The position numbers and the translations under genes are program-made. A stretch of DNA of 64,000 bases from Pseudomonas putida (GTDB taxonomy: Bacteria > Pseudomonadota > Gammaproteobacteria > Pseudomonadales > Pseudomonadaceae), in the NCBI RefSeq assembly GCF_009883635.2, contig NZ_CP026115.2, positions 1 through 64,000 of the forward strand, given 5' to 3'. Within the stretch, counting starts at the first letter, position 1. Each line of letters begins with the position of its first letter. Below the pieces are notes generated by a model. That model searched no databases and was not told the origin of the DNA. It saw nothing but the letters and a program-made list of their open reading frames with translations. Shown here one piece after another: positions 52,238 to 59,446 of this stretch.

Positions 52238-53342
52238 ATTTCCATCCCAGCTTGTCGTTGTCGCTCAGCCAGTCGCCGAGCCGTTCCAGGCAGGCCGCCG
52301 AACCACCCAGGGCAATGCCCAGGGCGCGGCTCCAGTAGAGATAGCGGTGAATCGGGTAGGTCAGGTCGACGCCAATGCCGCCGTGCACGTGCTGGGCGAC
52401 ATGGCCGATGCGGTGGCCGGCTTCGCAGGCGAGGTAGGCGGTGGCCTGGGCCTCGGACGGTGCCGGAAGGCCGGCGTCCAGCCGGTAGCACAGCTGCCAC
52501 AGGGCACTGCGCAGGGCCTCCAGGGCGATGTGCGCATCGGCCATGCCCATCTGCACCGCCTGGAAGCTGCCGATGCGCCGTTCGAACTGCTGGCGCTCGC
52601 CCACATATGCCACGGTGCGCTGGATGTGCTCGGCACTGACCCCCAGCTGCAGGGCCGCCAGGGCGGCGATGGCGCGCGGTTCGAGCCAGGCCAGCGCGGC
52701 GGCGGGCAGCACGCGGTCGGCACTGACCCGCAGGCCCTCGATGTGCAGGTCGGTGATCGCTTCGCCGTGGGTCAGCACGCCGGGCACGCGTTGGATGGCC
52801 GGGTTGTCGAGGTCGAGCAGCAGCAGCCGTGGCTGGCCGTTGGCAAGCACCGGCAGCAGCGCCGCGTGGGCCTGTTCACCGAGTGGCAGTGCGGCCACTT
52901 GCCCGCTAACCTGCCAGCCCTCGGGAGCGGCCGTGGCCTGCAAGGCGATGCCACCTGCGGCGTACAGGCCGTCCAGCGACAGGCTCAGCAACCGATCGCC
53001 CGCAGCCGCCTGAGCCGCCAGCTGCACCAGGTCACCCAGGCCGAAGGCGGCCAGGGTCGCGGCGGCCAGCTGGTGCCGCCACAGCGGTACCTGGCCAAGG
53101 CTGCGCCCCTGGGCCTGCAGCACCAGCATCAGCTCGGTCATGCCCAGGCCGCTGCCGCCCTGCTGTTCCGGGATGGCCAGGGCATGCAGGCCGGTTTCCT
53201 GGCACAGCGCCCAGAGCGGCGCCATCAGCGGTTCGCCGCTGGCGTCCCAGTGGCGCAGGGCATCGTCATGGCAGTGGTCGCTGAACAGGCTCTGGGCCAT
53301 CTGCTCGATGGCCCGCTGGTCTTCGCTCAATTGAAAGTCCAT
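52209..53342 (-). CDS. Acyl-CoA dehydrogenase, non-catalytic-type subunit (FadE27-like)
   Basis: 377 residues. N-terminal ACAD helices (DFQLSEDQRAIEQMAQSLF), RQQFERRIGSFQAVQMGMAD, and HVHGGIGVDLTYPIHRYL, the last close to remembered FadE27/ChsE5. The middle beta domain is short and low in aromatic residues, and there is no catalytic Glu (LEPRAIAALAALQLG). A partner of the FadE26-like subunit at 49445 is likely. It overlaps the MaoC gene by 29 bp and starts ten bases after the MaoC-DUF35 gene. Confidence 0.78.
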   Translation of the reverse strand: MDFQLSEDQRAIEQMAQSLFSDHCHDDALRHWDASGEPLMAPLWALCQETGLHALAIPEQQGGSGLGMTELMLVLQAQGRSLGQVPLWRHQLAAATLAAFGLGDLVQLAAQAAAGDRLLSLSLDGLYAAGGIALQATAAPEGWQVSGQVAALPLGEQAHAALLPVLANGQPRLLLLDLDNPAIQRVPGVLTHGEAITDLHIEGLRVSADRVLPAAALAWLEPRAIAALAALQLGVSAEHIQRTVAYVGERQQFERRIGSFQAVQMGMADAHIALEALRSALWQLCYRLDAGLPAPSEAQATAYLACEAGHRIGHVAQHVHGGIGVDLTYPIHRYLYWSRALGIALGGSAACLERLGDWLSDNDKLGWKYDLEEHQAL

Positions 53343-53352
53343 GGGCGCCCTC

Positions 53353-54321
53353 CTATTCGGCCACTGGCCGGAACAACGGCAAGGTCTGCTGCGCGTCGAA
53401 GGTGTGGAATTCGACCTGCAGGCGCTGGCCGATCTGCAGTTGCTCGCGCTGCACGCCGATCAGCCCGGCGACCAGGCGCACGCCCTCGTCCAGCTCGATC
53501 AGGCCGATCGGGTTGGGGTGGTCGAACGGCGGCACTTCGGGGTAATGCATGACCACGAAGGAATACAGGCTGCCGCGCCCGCTGGAATGGACGCTGTCCC
53601 ACTCGAAGCTGTGGCAGGCCATGCACACCGGTGCCGGTGGGTGGCGCAAGGTGGCGCAGGCGCTGCAGCGCTGGATCAGCAGGCGGCCTTCGGCGCAGCC
53701 TTCCCAGAAGAACCGGGTGTCGTCGCTCACCCCCGGCAGCGGGCGCTTGGCCTTGGCCGGTGCGGCCTCGGGCTTGGCGGCGGGTTGCGGGTTGGCCGGG
53801 CGGAACTTGAACACGCGGAACAGCAGCTCGCCCACCGGCTCGTCACCCTCAGGCTTTTCGACGAAGTGGCTCATCACCAGGGTGACGAAGAAACCGGTGC
53901 CCAGGGCGGTGGTCTTCTCGTCCCCCACCGCGTCCAGGCGGGTGGTGTAGTACAGCCGCTCGCCCAGCTGCACCGGGCGGGTGAAGCTCAGCTCGGAGTT
54001 CACCGCCACCACCGAGGCGTAGCCGTATTCCTCGATCAGCTTGAGCACTTCGTACGGGTTCTGCTCGGTGGAGCCCGGCGGGTAGTTGTTGGCGTGCAGC
54101 CCTTCCATGGTCCACACCTGGAGCATGGCCGGCGGGGCGACGATTGCCTGGTGCGGGCTGCCTTGGGCAAAGTCGGGGTCGCTGTAGAGCGGGTTGTCGA
54201 TGCCCATGATCTCGCACCATTGGCGGATCATCGGCGCATTCACCGCATCCCAGGCATACACCCGGCCATATTCGCGGCCCACGAGGGCGCGCACGCTGGA
54301 TAGCAATTGTGGGTCAGCCAA
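53353..54321 (-). CDS. MaoC-DUF35 fusion (ChsH2-like), TTG start
   Basis: 322 residues, in the order opposite to the protein at 33971. Residues ~15-170 are a MaoC-like hot-dog domain (YAWDAVNAPMIRQWCEIMG, ELSFTRPVQLGERLYYTTRL), then an Ala/Pro/Lys linker near 180-200, then a DUF35 domain with zinc ribbon (CSACATLRHPPAPVCMAC). This matches M. tuberculosis ChsH2. It should form the hydratase with the MaoC at 51818 and hand substrate to the aldolase at 50625. No ATG fits: TTG at 54321 (first residues ADPQLLSS) has AGGAG six bases upstream. TTG at 54336 is a weaker alternative. Confidence 0.78.
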   Translation of the reverse strand: MADPQLLSSVRALVGREYGRVYAWDAVNAPMIRQWCEIMGIDNPLYSDPDFAQGSPHQAIVAPPAMLQVWTMEGLHANNYPPGSTEQNPYEVLKLIEEYGYASVVAVNSELSFTRPVQLGERLYYTTRLDAVGDEKTTALGTGFFVTLVMSHFVEKPEGDEPVGELLFRVFKFRPANPQPAAKPEAAPAKAKRPLPGVSDDTRFFWEGCAEGRLLIQRCSACATLRHPPAPVCMACHSFEWDSVHSSGRGSLYSFVVMHYPEVPPFDHPNPIGLIELDEGVRLVAGLIGVQREQLQIGQRLQVEFHTFDAQQTLPLFRPVAE

Positions 54322-54378
54322 AGTCGTCTCCTGCAACGTGAGGGCGGCGGGCCGATGCGGCCGCCGCCAGGTGGTCGA

Positions 54379-55152
54379 TCAAGTCGGTAGGGCCTGGGCC
54401 GCACTGAGAAACGCCGGGCGCTCGCCACCGCCGTGCAGCAGCAGGTTGCAACCGCTGGCATAGCTGGCCAGGGGCGAGGCGATGTACAGGCAGGCGTTGG
54501 CGATGTCCTCGGCAGAGGCCATGCGCCCGGCCGGGATGCCAGCGCTGACCGCGGCGATGCCGTGCTCGCTGCCGTAGTGCAGGTGAGCCTGGTCGGTCAG
54601 CACCAGGCCGGGGCTGACCGCGACCACGCGCACTTTCGGCGCCCACTCCACGGCCAGCGATTGCACCAGCGCCAGCACCCCGGCCTTGGCCGCGCCATAG
54701 GCGGCGGTACCGGGTGACGCACGCAAGGCGCTGATGCTGCCGATGAAGACGATGCAACCGCCCTGCACCTGGGCCTGCATCAGGCGGTTGGCGTGCTGGG
54801 CGGCGTTGAGCGGTGCGATCAGGTTCAGCCGCAGCACGCCCTCGTGAAAGCGTGGCGAGGCAGTGGCGGCCACCGCCGACGGGCTGCCGCCAGCGTTGTT
54901 GACCAGCACGTCGAGGCGGCCGAAGTCACGTTCGACGGTGTCGAACAACGCCTGCAACGAATCGCCATCGCGCACGTCGGCGGCGATGAACACCGCGCTG
55001 CGGCCCTTGGCGCTGGGCAACTGTTCGGGCTGGCTGCGGGCGCAGACGATCACCTGCGCCCCGGCTGCGAGAAACCCTTCGGCGATACCTGCGCCGATCC
55101 CTTTGCTACCGCCGGTGACGAGCACCACCTTGCCGTTGTAATCAAACCCCAT
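54379..55152 (-). CDS. SDR, first gene of the second side-chain operon
   Basis: 257-residue SDR: TGGSKGIG near residue 14, NNAGGSPS, Ser in FIGSISAL, catalytic YGAAK, tail ASYASGCNLLLHGGG. The basic VIVCARSQPEQ after beta-2 suggests NADP(H). ATG at 55152 with GAGG eight bases upstream. Its box is 57 bp away and shared with the divergent enoyl-CoA hydratase. A hydroxysteroid or beta-hydroxyacyl-CoA dehydrogenase role is likely. Confidence 0.74.
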   Translation of the reverse strand: MGFDYNGKVVLVTGGSKGIGAGIAEGFLAAGAQVIVCARSQPEQLPSAKGRSAVFIAADVRDGDSLQALFDTVERDFGRLDVLVNNAGGSPSAVAATASPRFHEGVLRLNLIAPLNAAQHANRLMQAQVQGGCIVFIGSISALRASPGTAAYGAAKAGVLALVQSLAVEWAPKVRVVAVSPGLVLTDQAHLHYGSEHGIAAVSAGIPAGRMASAEDIANACLYIASPLASYASGCNLLLHGGGERPAFLSAAQALPT

Positions 55153-55209
55153 AGCCTGTTCCTCGTTCTGCCATGGCAACCGACTCTAGAGGCTCGATGG
55201 CGGCCGTAC

Positions 55210-55228
55210 TTCGTCTGAACGGACGATG
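55210..55228. promoter_or_regulatory. Proposed steroid-regulon box, shared by divergent operons
   Basis: TTCGTC-TGAACG-GACGATG, with C at 55209 extending it to CTTCGTC: the most symmetric copy, nearly a perfect CATCGTC/GACGATG palindrome. It lies 60 bp from the enoyl-CoA hydratase start and 57 bp from the SDR start, so one site may serve both directions. Confidence 0.68.
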
Positions 55229-55288
55229 AAGGGGCCGCGGCGCGGGGCAACACTGGCGGCCATCGCGCCCCTGCACATGAGGAAATCC

Positions 55289-56074
55289 ATGCCTGATTCA
55301 GCTGCTCCACCGGTCCTGCTCGAACGCCCGCTGGCGGGTGTTGCGTTGCTGCGGCTGAACCGCCCGCACGCCACCAATGCCCTGAGCCTGGAGCTCCAAG
55401 CGTTGCTGTCGCGCCACTTCAGTGAATTGGGTGCGGACCCGGAAGTGCGCTGCATCCTGCTGACCGGTGGCGACAAGGTGTTCGCCGCCGGCGGCGATAT
55501 CGGCAGCATGGCCGGGGTCGGCCCGATCGATATCTACCAGCGCCACACCGAGCGGGTCTGGGCGCCGATCCAGCACTGCCCGAAGCCGGTGATCGCCGCG
55601 GTCTGCGGTTACGCCTATGGCGGTGGCTGCGAACTGGCGATGCTCGCCGACCTGATCGTTGCCGGGCGCAGTGCGCGTTTCTGCCAGCCGGAGATCCGCA
55701 TCGGCATCATGCCCGGCATCGGCGGCACCCAGCGCCTGGTGCGCGCCGTGGGCAAGGTCAAGGCCATGCGCATGGCCCTGACCGGGCAGCCGATCAGTGC
55801 CGAAGAGGCCTGGGTGGCGGGGTTGGTCAGCGACCTGGTCGACGACGACCAGGTGCAGGGCCATGCGCTGGAGCTGGCGCGGGTGATCGCGGGGATGCCG
55901 GCGCTGGCGGCTGAGCAGATCAAGGAGGTGATTCTGGCGGGGATGGATGCGCCGCTGGACGCAGCATTGGCGTTGGAGCGCAAGGCCAATGCGTTGTTGT
56001 TTGCTTCCAGAGACCAGAAGGAAGGGATGCAGGCGTTTATCGAGAAGCGGGCGGCGCGGTTTGAGGGGTTTTGA
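55289..56074 (+). CDS. Enoyl-CoA hydratase/isomerase (crotonase family)
   Basis: 261-residue crotonase. Oxyanion-hole segments KVFAAGGDIGSM near residue 65-75 and CGYAYGGGCELAM near 105-118. The first catalytic Glu is in the latter, the second in EIRIGIMPGIGGTQRL. Closest in feel to PaaF/EchA8-type short-chain hydratases. GAGG lies before the ATG at 55289; earlier in-frame ATGs at 55277 and 55226 overlap the promoter. Probably acts in beta-oxidation of a steroid-derived CoA ester. Confidence 0.82.
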   Translation: MPDSAAPPVLLERPLAGVALLRLNRPHATNALSLELQALLSRHFSELGADPEVRCILLTGGDKVFAAGGDIGSMAGVGPIDIYQRHTERVWAPIQHCPKPVIAAVCGYAYGGGCELAMLADLIVAGRSARFCQPEIRIGIMPGIGGTQRLVRAVGKVKAMRMALTGQPISAEEAWVAGLVSDLVDDDQVQGHALELARVIAGMPALAAEQIKEVILAGMDAPLDAALALERKANALLFASRDQKEGMQAFIEKRAARFEGF

Positions 56075-56120
56075 GATTTGTTGGGGCCTTCATGTGCCCG
56101 CCGTGACAGTTTCAGCGCCT

Positions 56121-56351
56121 ATGAGATCGAGCGCCGCCCGCGCGGCGCATCGCGAGCTGCGCTCGCTCCTACGTTTGTTTCGGGCCAGTAACGCCTGTGG
56201 CAGGCTCGCGCGACCGCCTTGTTTGTACGACGCGATCTCGTGCCATGCGCCAAGGCACACGCGCGCAAATCCCACAGGAATGATTGGCCCGAAACAAACG
56301 TAGGAGCGAGCGCAGCTCGCGATGCGCCGCGCGGGCGGCGCTCGATCTCAT
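56121..56351. repeat. Long-armed REPIN, copy 2
   Basis: 231 bp with 67-bp inverted arms (56121-56187 and 56285-56351) and a ~97-bp centre. Nearly identical to copy 1 at 43511 in the arms and mostly so in the centre, in the same orientation. It fills the 380-bp gap between the crotonase and the RAYT gene, whose transposase is its likely mobiliser. Confidence 0.88.
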
Positions 56352-56455
56352 GGGCGCCACACCTCTCCCGCCATTCACATCCTGAAAACCTGATTTCCGC
56401 TGCACCCCAGACACCATGACTACGCTGTGCCGGGAAGCACTCAAGGATGAATGCA

Positions 56456-56911
56456 ATGACCAAACCCCACGGCTGCAGGCTTCGCCATGCCCGATGCTCA
56501 GTGCCAGGCAGGCTTTATATGTTGACGACCGTTACCCATCAGCGTCGCTCGTTGTTTCTCGACTTCCGCCATGCACGACTAGTCATCCATAACCTTCGCC
56601 TCGCAGAACAGCAACAGTACTGCAACTCGCTGGCCTGGGTTGTTATGCCTGATCATGTGCACTGGCTGATTGAATTGAAAGACACGACGCTTGGCACGCT
56701 AATGCAACGGTTCAAATGCCGATCCAGCAATGCATTGCGCAAGGCCGGAGTGAATGTATCGCCGATCTGGCAGGCGGGTTATCACGACCGGGCATTGCGC
56801 AGGGATGAAGATATTCTCAAGATCGCGAGATACATCGTTGCCAATCCGATCAGGGCAGGATTGGTGGCAAGGGCCGGAGATTATCCGCATTGGGATGCGG
56901 TGTGGCTGTGA
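56456..56911 (+). CDS. REP-associated tyrosine transposase (RAYT, Y1/HUH type)
   Basis: 151 residues. HUH motif in VVMPDHVHWLI (His67 and His69), downstream WQAGYHDRALRRDEDI and RYIVANPIRAGLV, whose Tyr126 is the probable nucleophile. This is a complete single-domain RAYT as found in Pseudomonas. AAGGA lies eight bases before the ATG at 56456; an ATG at 56447 is possible. It is flanked by a long REPIN (56121) and a short REP hairpin (56944) carrying the same terminal sequence, the usual arrangement of a RAYT with its cognate repeats. Confidence 0.9.
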   Translation: MTKPHGCRLRHARCSVPGRLYMLTTVTHQRRSLFLDFRHARLVIHNLRLAEQQQYCNSLAWVVMPDHVHWLIELKDTTLGTLMQRFKCRSSNALRKAGVNVSPIWQAGYHDRALRRDEDILKIARYIVANPIRAGLVARAGDYPHWDAVWL

Positions 56912-56943
56912 GGGTACACCGATAGAATGACGGCGCCTGATGG

Positions 56944-56971
56944 ATCGAGCGCCGCGCGGGCGGCGCTCGAT
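56944..56971. repeat. Collapsed REPIN/REP hairpin after RAYT
   Basis: ATCGAGCGCCGC-GCGG-GCGGCGCTCGAT: the outer 12 bp of each long-REPIN arm joined directly through a 4-base loop, the middle being absent. Confidence 0.8.
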
Positions 56972-57005
56972 TTCCGCAACACCAAAAATCTCAACCCAGC
57001 CCCCC

Positions 57006-57773
57006 TCAAATCGACATCACCAACTGCCCGCTATCGATCCGCAACTCCACCCCATTCACCGCCCGCGACTCATCACTGGCCAGGTACAACACACTGCCCG
57101 CCACATCCTCGGGCAGGCACATGCGGTTCATCGGGTCACTGTCGATGGTCAACCGCGCCGGGTCGACACCCTCCGGAAATCCGCCACGGGTCATGTCGGT
57201 CAGCACCCCATCCGGGTGCAGCGAATTGCAACGGATGCGATAACGCCGCCGCCGACAGAACGCTGCCACCGAGCGGGTCAGCGCCGCCACCGCACCTTTC
57301 GAGGCGCTGTAGGCCAGGTAATCGTCACGCCCGGCCAGCGCCGCCACCGACGACAGATTGATGATCGAGCCGCCCTGCGCCTTCATCAACGCAATACCCG
57401 CCCGGCAGCCCAGGAACACACTGGCGGCGTTGACCCGCATCAGCCGCTCCCAGTCGCGCAGTTCGGTGTCCTCGATGTTGCCGGGTTGGAGCATGCCGGC
57501 GTTGTTGAGCAGGATATCCAGCCGGCCATGGCGCTCGGCAATGGCCGCCGTCACCCGCTGCCACTGCGCTTCATCGCTCGCATCATGGACGATGAAGCTG
57601 GCCGCCGGGCCCAGCGTTTCGGCCAGGGCCAGCCCGGCCTGTTCATCGATATCGCTGATCAGCACCTGGGCGCCCTGCTCTACCAGCAGCCGTGCACTCG
57701 CTGCGCCGATGCCCTTGGCGCCCCCGGTGACCAAGGCAACCTTGCCCTGCACTCGTCCGTTACGTTCACTCAT
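57006..57773 (-). CDS. 3-beta/17-beta-hydroxysteroid dehydrogenase (SDR)
   Basis: 255 residues that parallel remembered Comamonas testosteroni 3-beta/17-beta-HSDH: GKVALVTGGAKGIG, LISDIDEQAG (acidic, NAD), NNAGMLQPGNIED, VFLGCRAGIALMK, Ser in SIINLSSVAAL, catalytic YSASK, and the distinctive RCNSLHPDGVLTDM. It would interconvert 3-beta- or 17-beta-hydroxy and keto steroids. ATG at 57773 overlaps the stop of the flavoprotein gene (ATGA), so it closes the kstD operon. Confidence 0.82.
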   Translation of the reverse strand: MSERNGRVQGKVALVTGGAKGIGAASARLLVEQGAQVLISDIDEQAGLALAETLGPAASFIVHDASDEAQWQRVTAAIAERHGRLDILLNNAGMLQPGNIEDTELRDWERLMRVNAASVFLGCRAGIALMKAQGGSIINLSSVAALAGRDDYLAYSASKGAVAALTRSVAAFCRRRRYRIRCNSLHPDGVLTDMTRGGFPEGVDPARLTIDSDPMNRMCLPEDVAGSVLYLASDESRAVNGVELRIDSGQLVMSI

Positions 57774-59446
57774 GACGCCACCTCGCAGTCCGTGTTCAAG
57801 CGTGCCCCGGCGGCGACGGCGGCTCCGGCACGGCGACCAGAGAACACGCAATCGGCCAGGGACAGGCCGCTGATGTAAAGATGTGAAGGAATACCCAGCG
57901 CCGTGCGCCCGGCCGCATAGAGCCCGGCGATTGCCTGACCCTCCTGGTCCAGCACCGCACCGCTCTGCTCGTCTACGCGCAGGCCACCGAGGGTCAATGC
58001 CCCCAGCGGGAAGATCGGGTTGCCCACCGAGATATCGCAGGCATGGAACGGCCCCTGCTCCAGCACCTGGCGCCCGCCCGCCGACTTGCCGAACGGGTCC
58101 GGCGCCTGGCCACGGGCTGCGGCATTGTTGGCCAGCAACGCCTGACGCAGGTTTTCCGCGACCATGCCGGTGGTTTGCGCCAGCGCCTGCAGGTTTTTGC
58201 CCTTGCGCGCGCCCAACAGCATCAGCACCAACGCCGGCAGCGCCTGGAACCACCAGTAGCCGCCAAACAACGCCTCGCGCAGGGCTTGCTTGCGCAGTGG
58301 CGCATCGAGCACCAGCCAGGCCTGGCCGCCCTGCTCTTCCATCAACGGCTGGCCGAGGGTGGCGCCGTACACCTCTTCGTTGCAGAAGCGCTCGCCGGCG
58401 CGGTTGACCACGATGCCCTTGTGCCAGCTGTACGGCGGATTGATGAAGCGCCACGCCGAGACCCGCTGCAGGCGGTCGCTGGCCGCGCCGACGCTGAGGC
58501 CCAGGCGCAGGCCGCTGCCGTCGCAGCCGGTGGCGCCGACCTTGAAGTTGCGGCGGAAGGCTGGCGCGTGGGCCTTGATCAGCTCGCGGTTGAAGATGAA
58601 GCCACCGGTGCTCAGGATCACCCCGTTCACAGCCCGCACCAGCCAGGGCCGGGCGTGCTTGTGTTCGAGCGCGCTCAACCGGCGGCGCAGGCGGTCGCAG
58701 TAGCCCGGCATGAAGTTCTGCAGGCGTTCGGCGCGGGCCGCCAGCCGCGCATGTTCGCGCGCCGCCTTGCTGCCCGGTGCCAGGCGCCACAGCTCGGCAC
58801 CGATCACCCGCCCCCACCCGTCGAGCACCAGGCGCCGCGCCGCCGACTGCGGCAACGGTCGCACGCCGGCGCGCAGGCAGGCCGCCTGCAAGTGGCTGTA
58901 CAGCACCGCGCCGCACTGGCCCTTGCCGACCGTGCGGTGGCCACGCGGCGCCGCCGGCTGCTGGCCGGCATAGGCCGGCACCAGTTCGTTGCCCGAGTAG
59001 TAGAGGAAGGCGCCGTCGGGCGGGTACGACGTCTTGCCGCCAGGTGGCATCTGGTGGGCGAACGGCGCGCCGTGGCTTTCCAGCCATTGCAGGTTGGCGA
59101 CGCTGTCGCGGCAGAAGCGCCACAGCGTGTCGTCGCTGACCACGCCCTGGGTTTCATGCCGCAGGTAGTCGAACATCGCCTCGGGGCTGTCGTCGAAACC
59201 CGCCGCCTGCTGCTGCCGGGTACCGCCGCCGGCATACACCACGCCACCGCTGCGGGCGCTGGCGCCGCCGCCGGTAAAGCGGTCGGCGACCAGCACATCG
59301 GCGCCATCGGCACATGCCTGCAGCGCCGCGCAGGCCCCGGCGGCGCCCCAGCCGATCACCAGCACATCGCAGTGTGCCTGCCACTGCAGCGCCGCCGCGT
59401 CGGCCACCTGCAACGGTTCGAGAATCGCGGTGACGGCGCTGCTCAT
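57770..59446 (-). CDS. KstD-like FAD-dependent steroid dehydrogenase (TesI-type candidate)
   Basis: 558 residues, fumarate reductase/KstD flavoprotein family: Rossmann motif VLVIGWGAAGACAALQA near residue 28-45, GGGASARSGGVVYAGGG, ILSTGGFIFN, RFCNEEVYG, and the FAD-binding tail GLYAAGRTALGIPS. It differs from KstD in the C-terminal part, where KstD has SYPGAGGTLG. In Comamonas, tesI (Delta4(5-alpha)-dehydrogenase) is next to tesH (KstD), as here with an ATGA overlap. A Delta4-dehydrogenase for 5-alpha or 5-beta (bile acid) 3-ketosteroids is therefore proposed. Confidence 0.75.
   Translation of the reverse strand: MSSAVTAILEPLQVADAAALQWQAHCDVLVIGWGAAGACAALQACADGADVLVADRFTGGGASARSGGVVYAGGGTRQQQAAGFDDSPEAMFDYLRHETQGVVSDDTLWRFCRDSVANLQWLESHGAPFAHQMPPGGKTSYPPDGAFLYYSGNELVPAYAGQQPAAPRGHRTVGKGQCGAVLYSHLQAACLRAGVRPLPQSAARRLVLDGWGRVIGAELWRLAPGSKAAREHARLAARAERLQNFMPGYCDRLRRRLSALEHKHARPWLVRAVNGVILSTGGFIFNRELIKAHAPAFRRNFKVGATGCDGSGLRLGLSVGAASDRLQRVSAWRFINPPYSWHKGIVVNRAGERFCNEEVYGATLGQPLMEEQGGQAWLVLDAPLRKQALREALFGGYWWFQALPALVLMLLGARKGKNLQALAQTTGMVAENLRQALLANNAAARGQAPDPFGKSAGGRQVLEQGPFHACDISVGNPIFPLGALTLGGLRVDEQSGAVLDQEGQAIAGLYAAGRTALGIPSHLYISGLSLADCVFSGRRAGAAVAAGARLNTDCEVAS

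Noticed and set aside
43490..56360. CRISPR array or transposon ends for the two distant repeats
   Set aside because: Only two long copies 12.6 kb apart, each an inverted palindrome with no regular spacers, no cas genes and no target-site duplication visible. The RAYT nearby makes REPIN the better reading.
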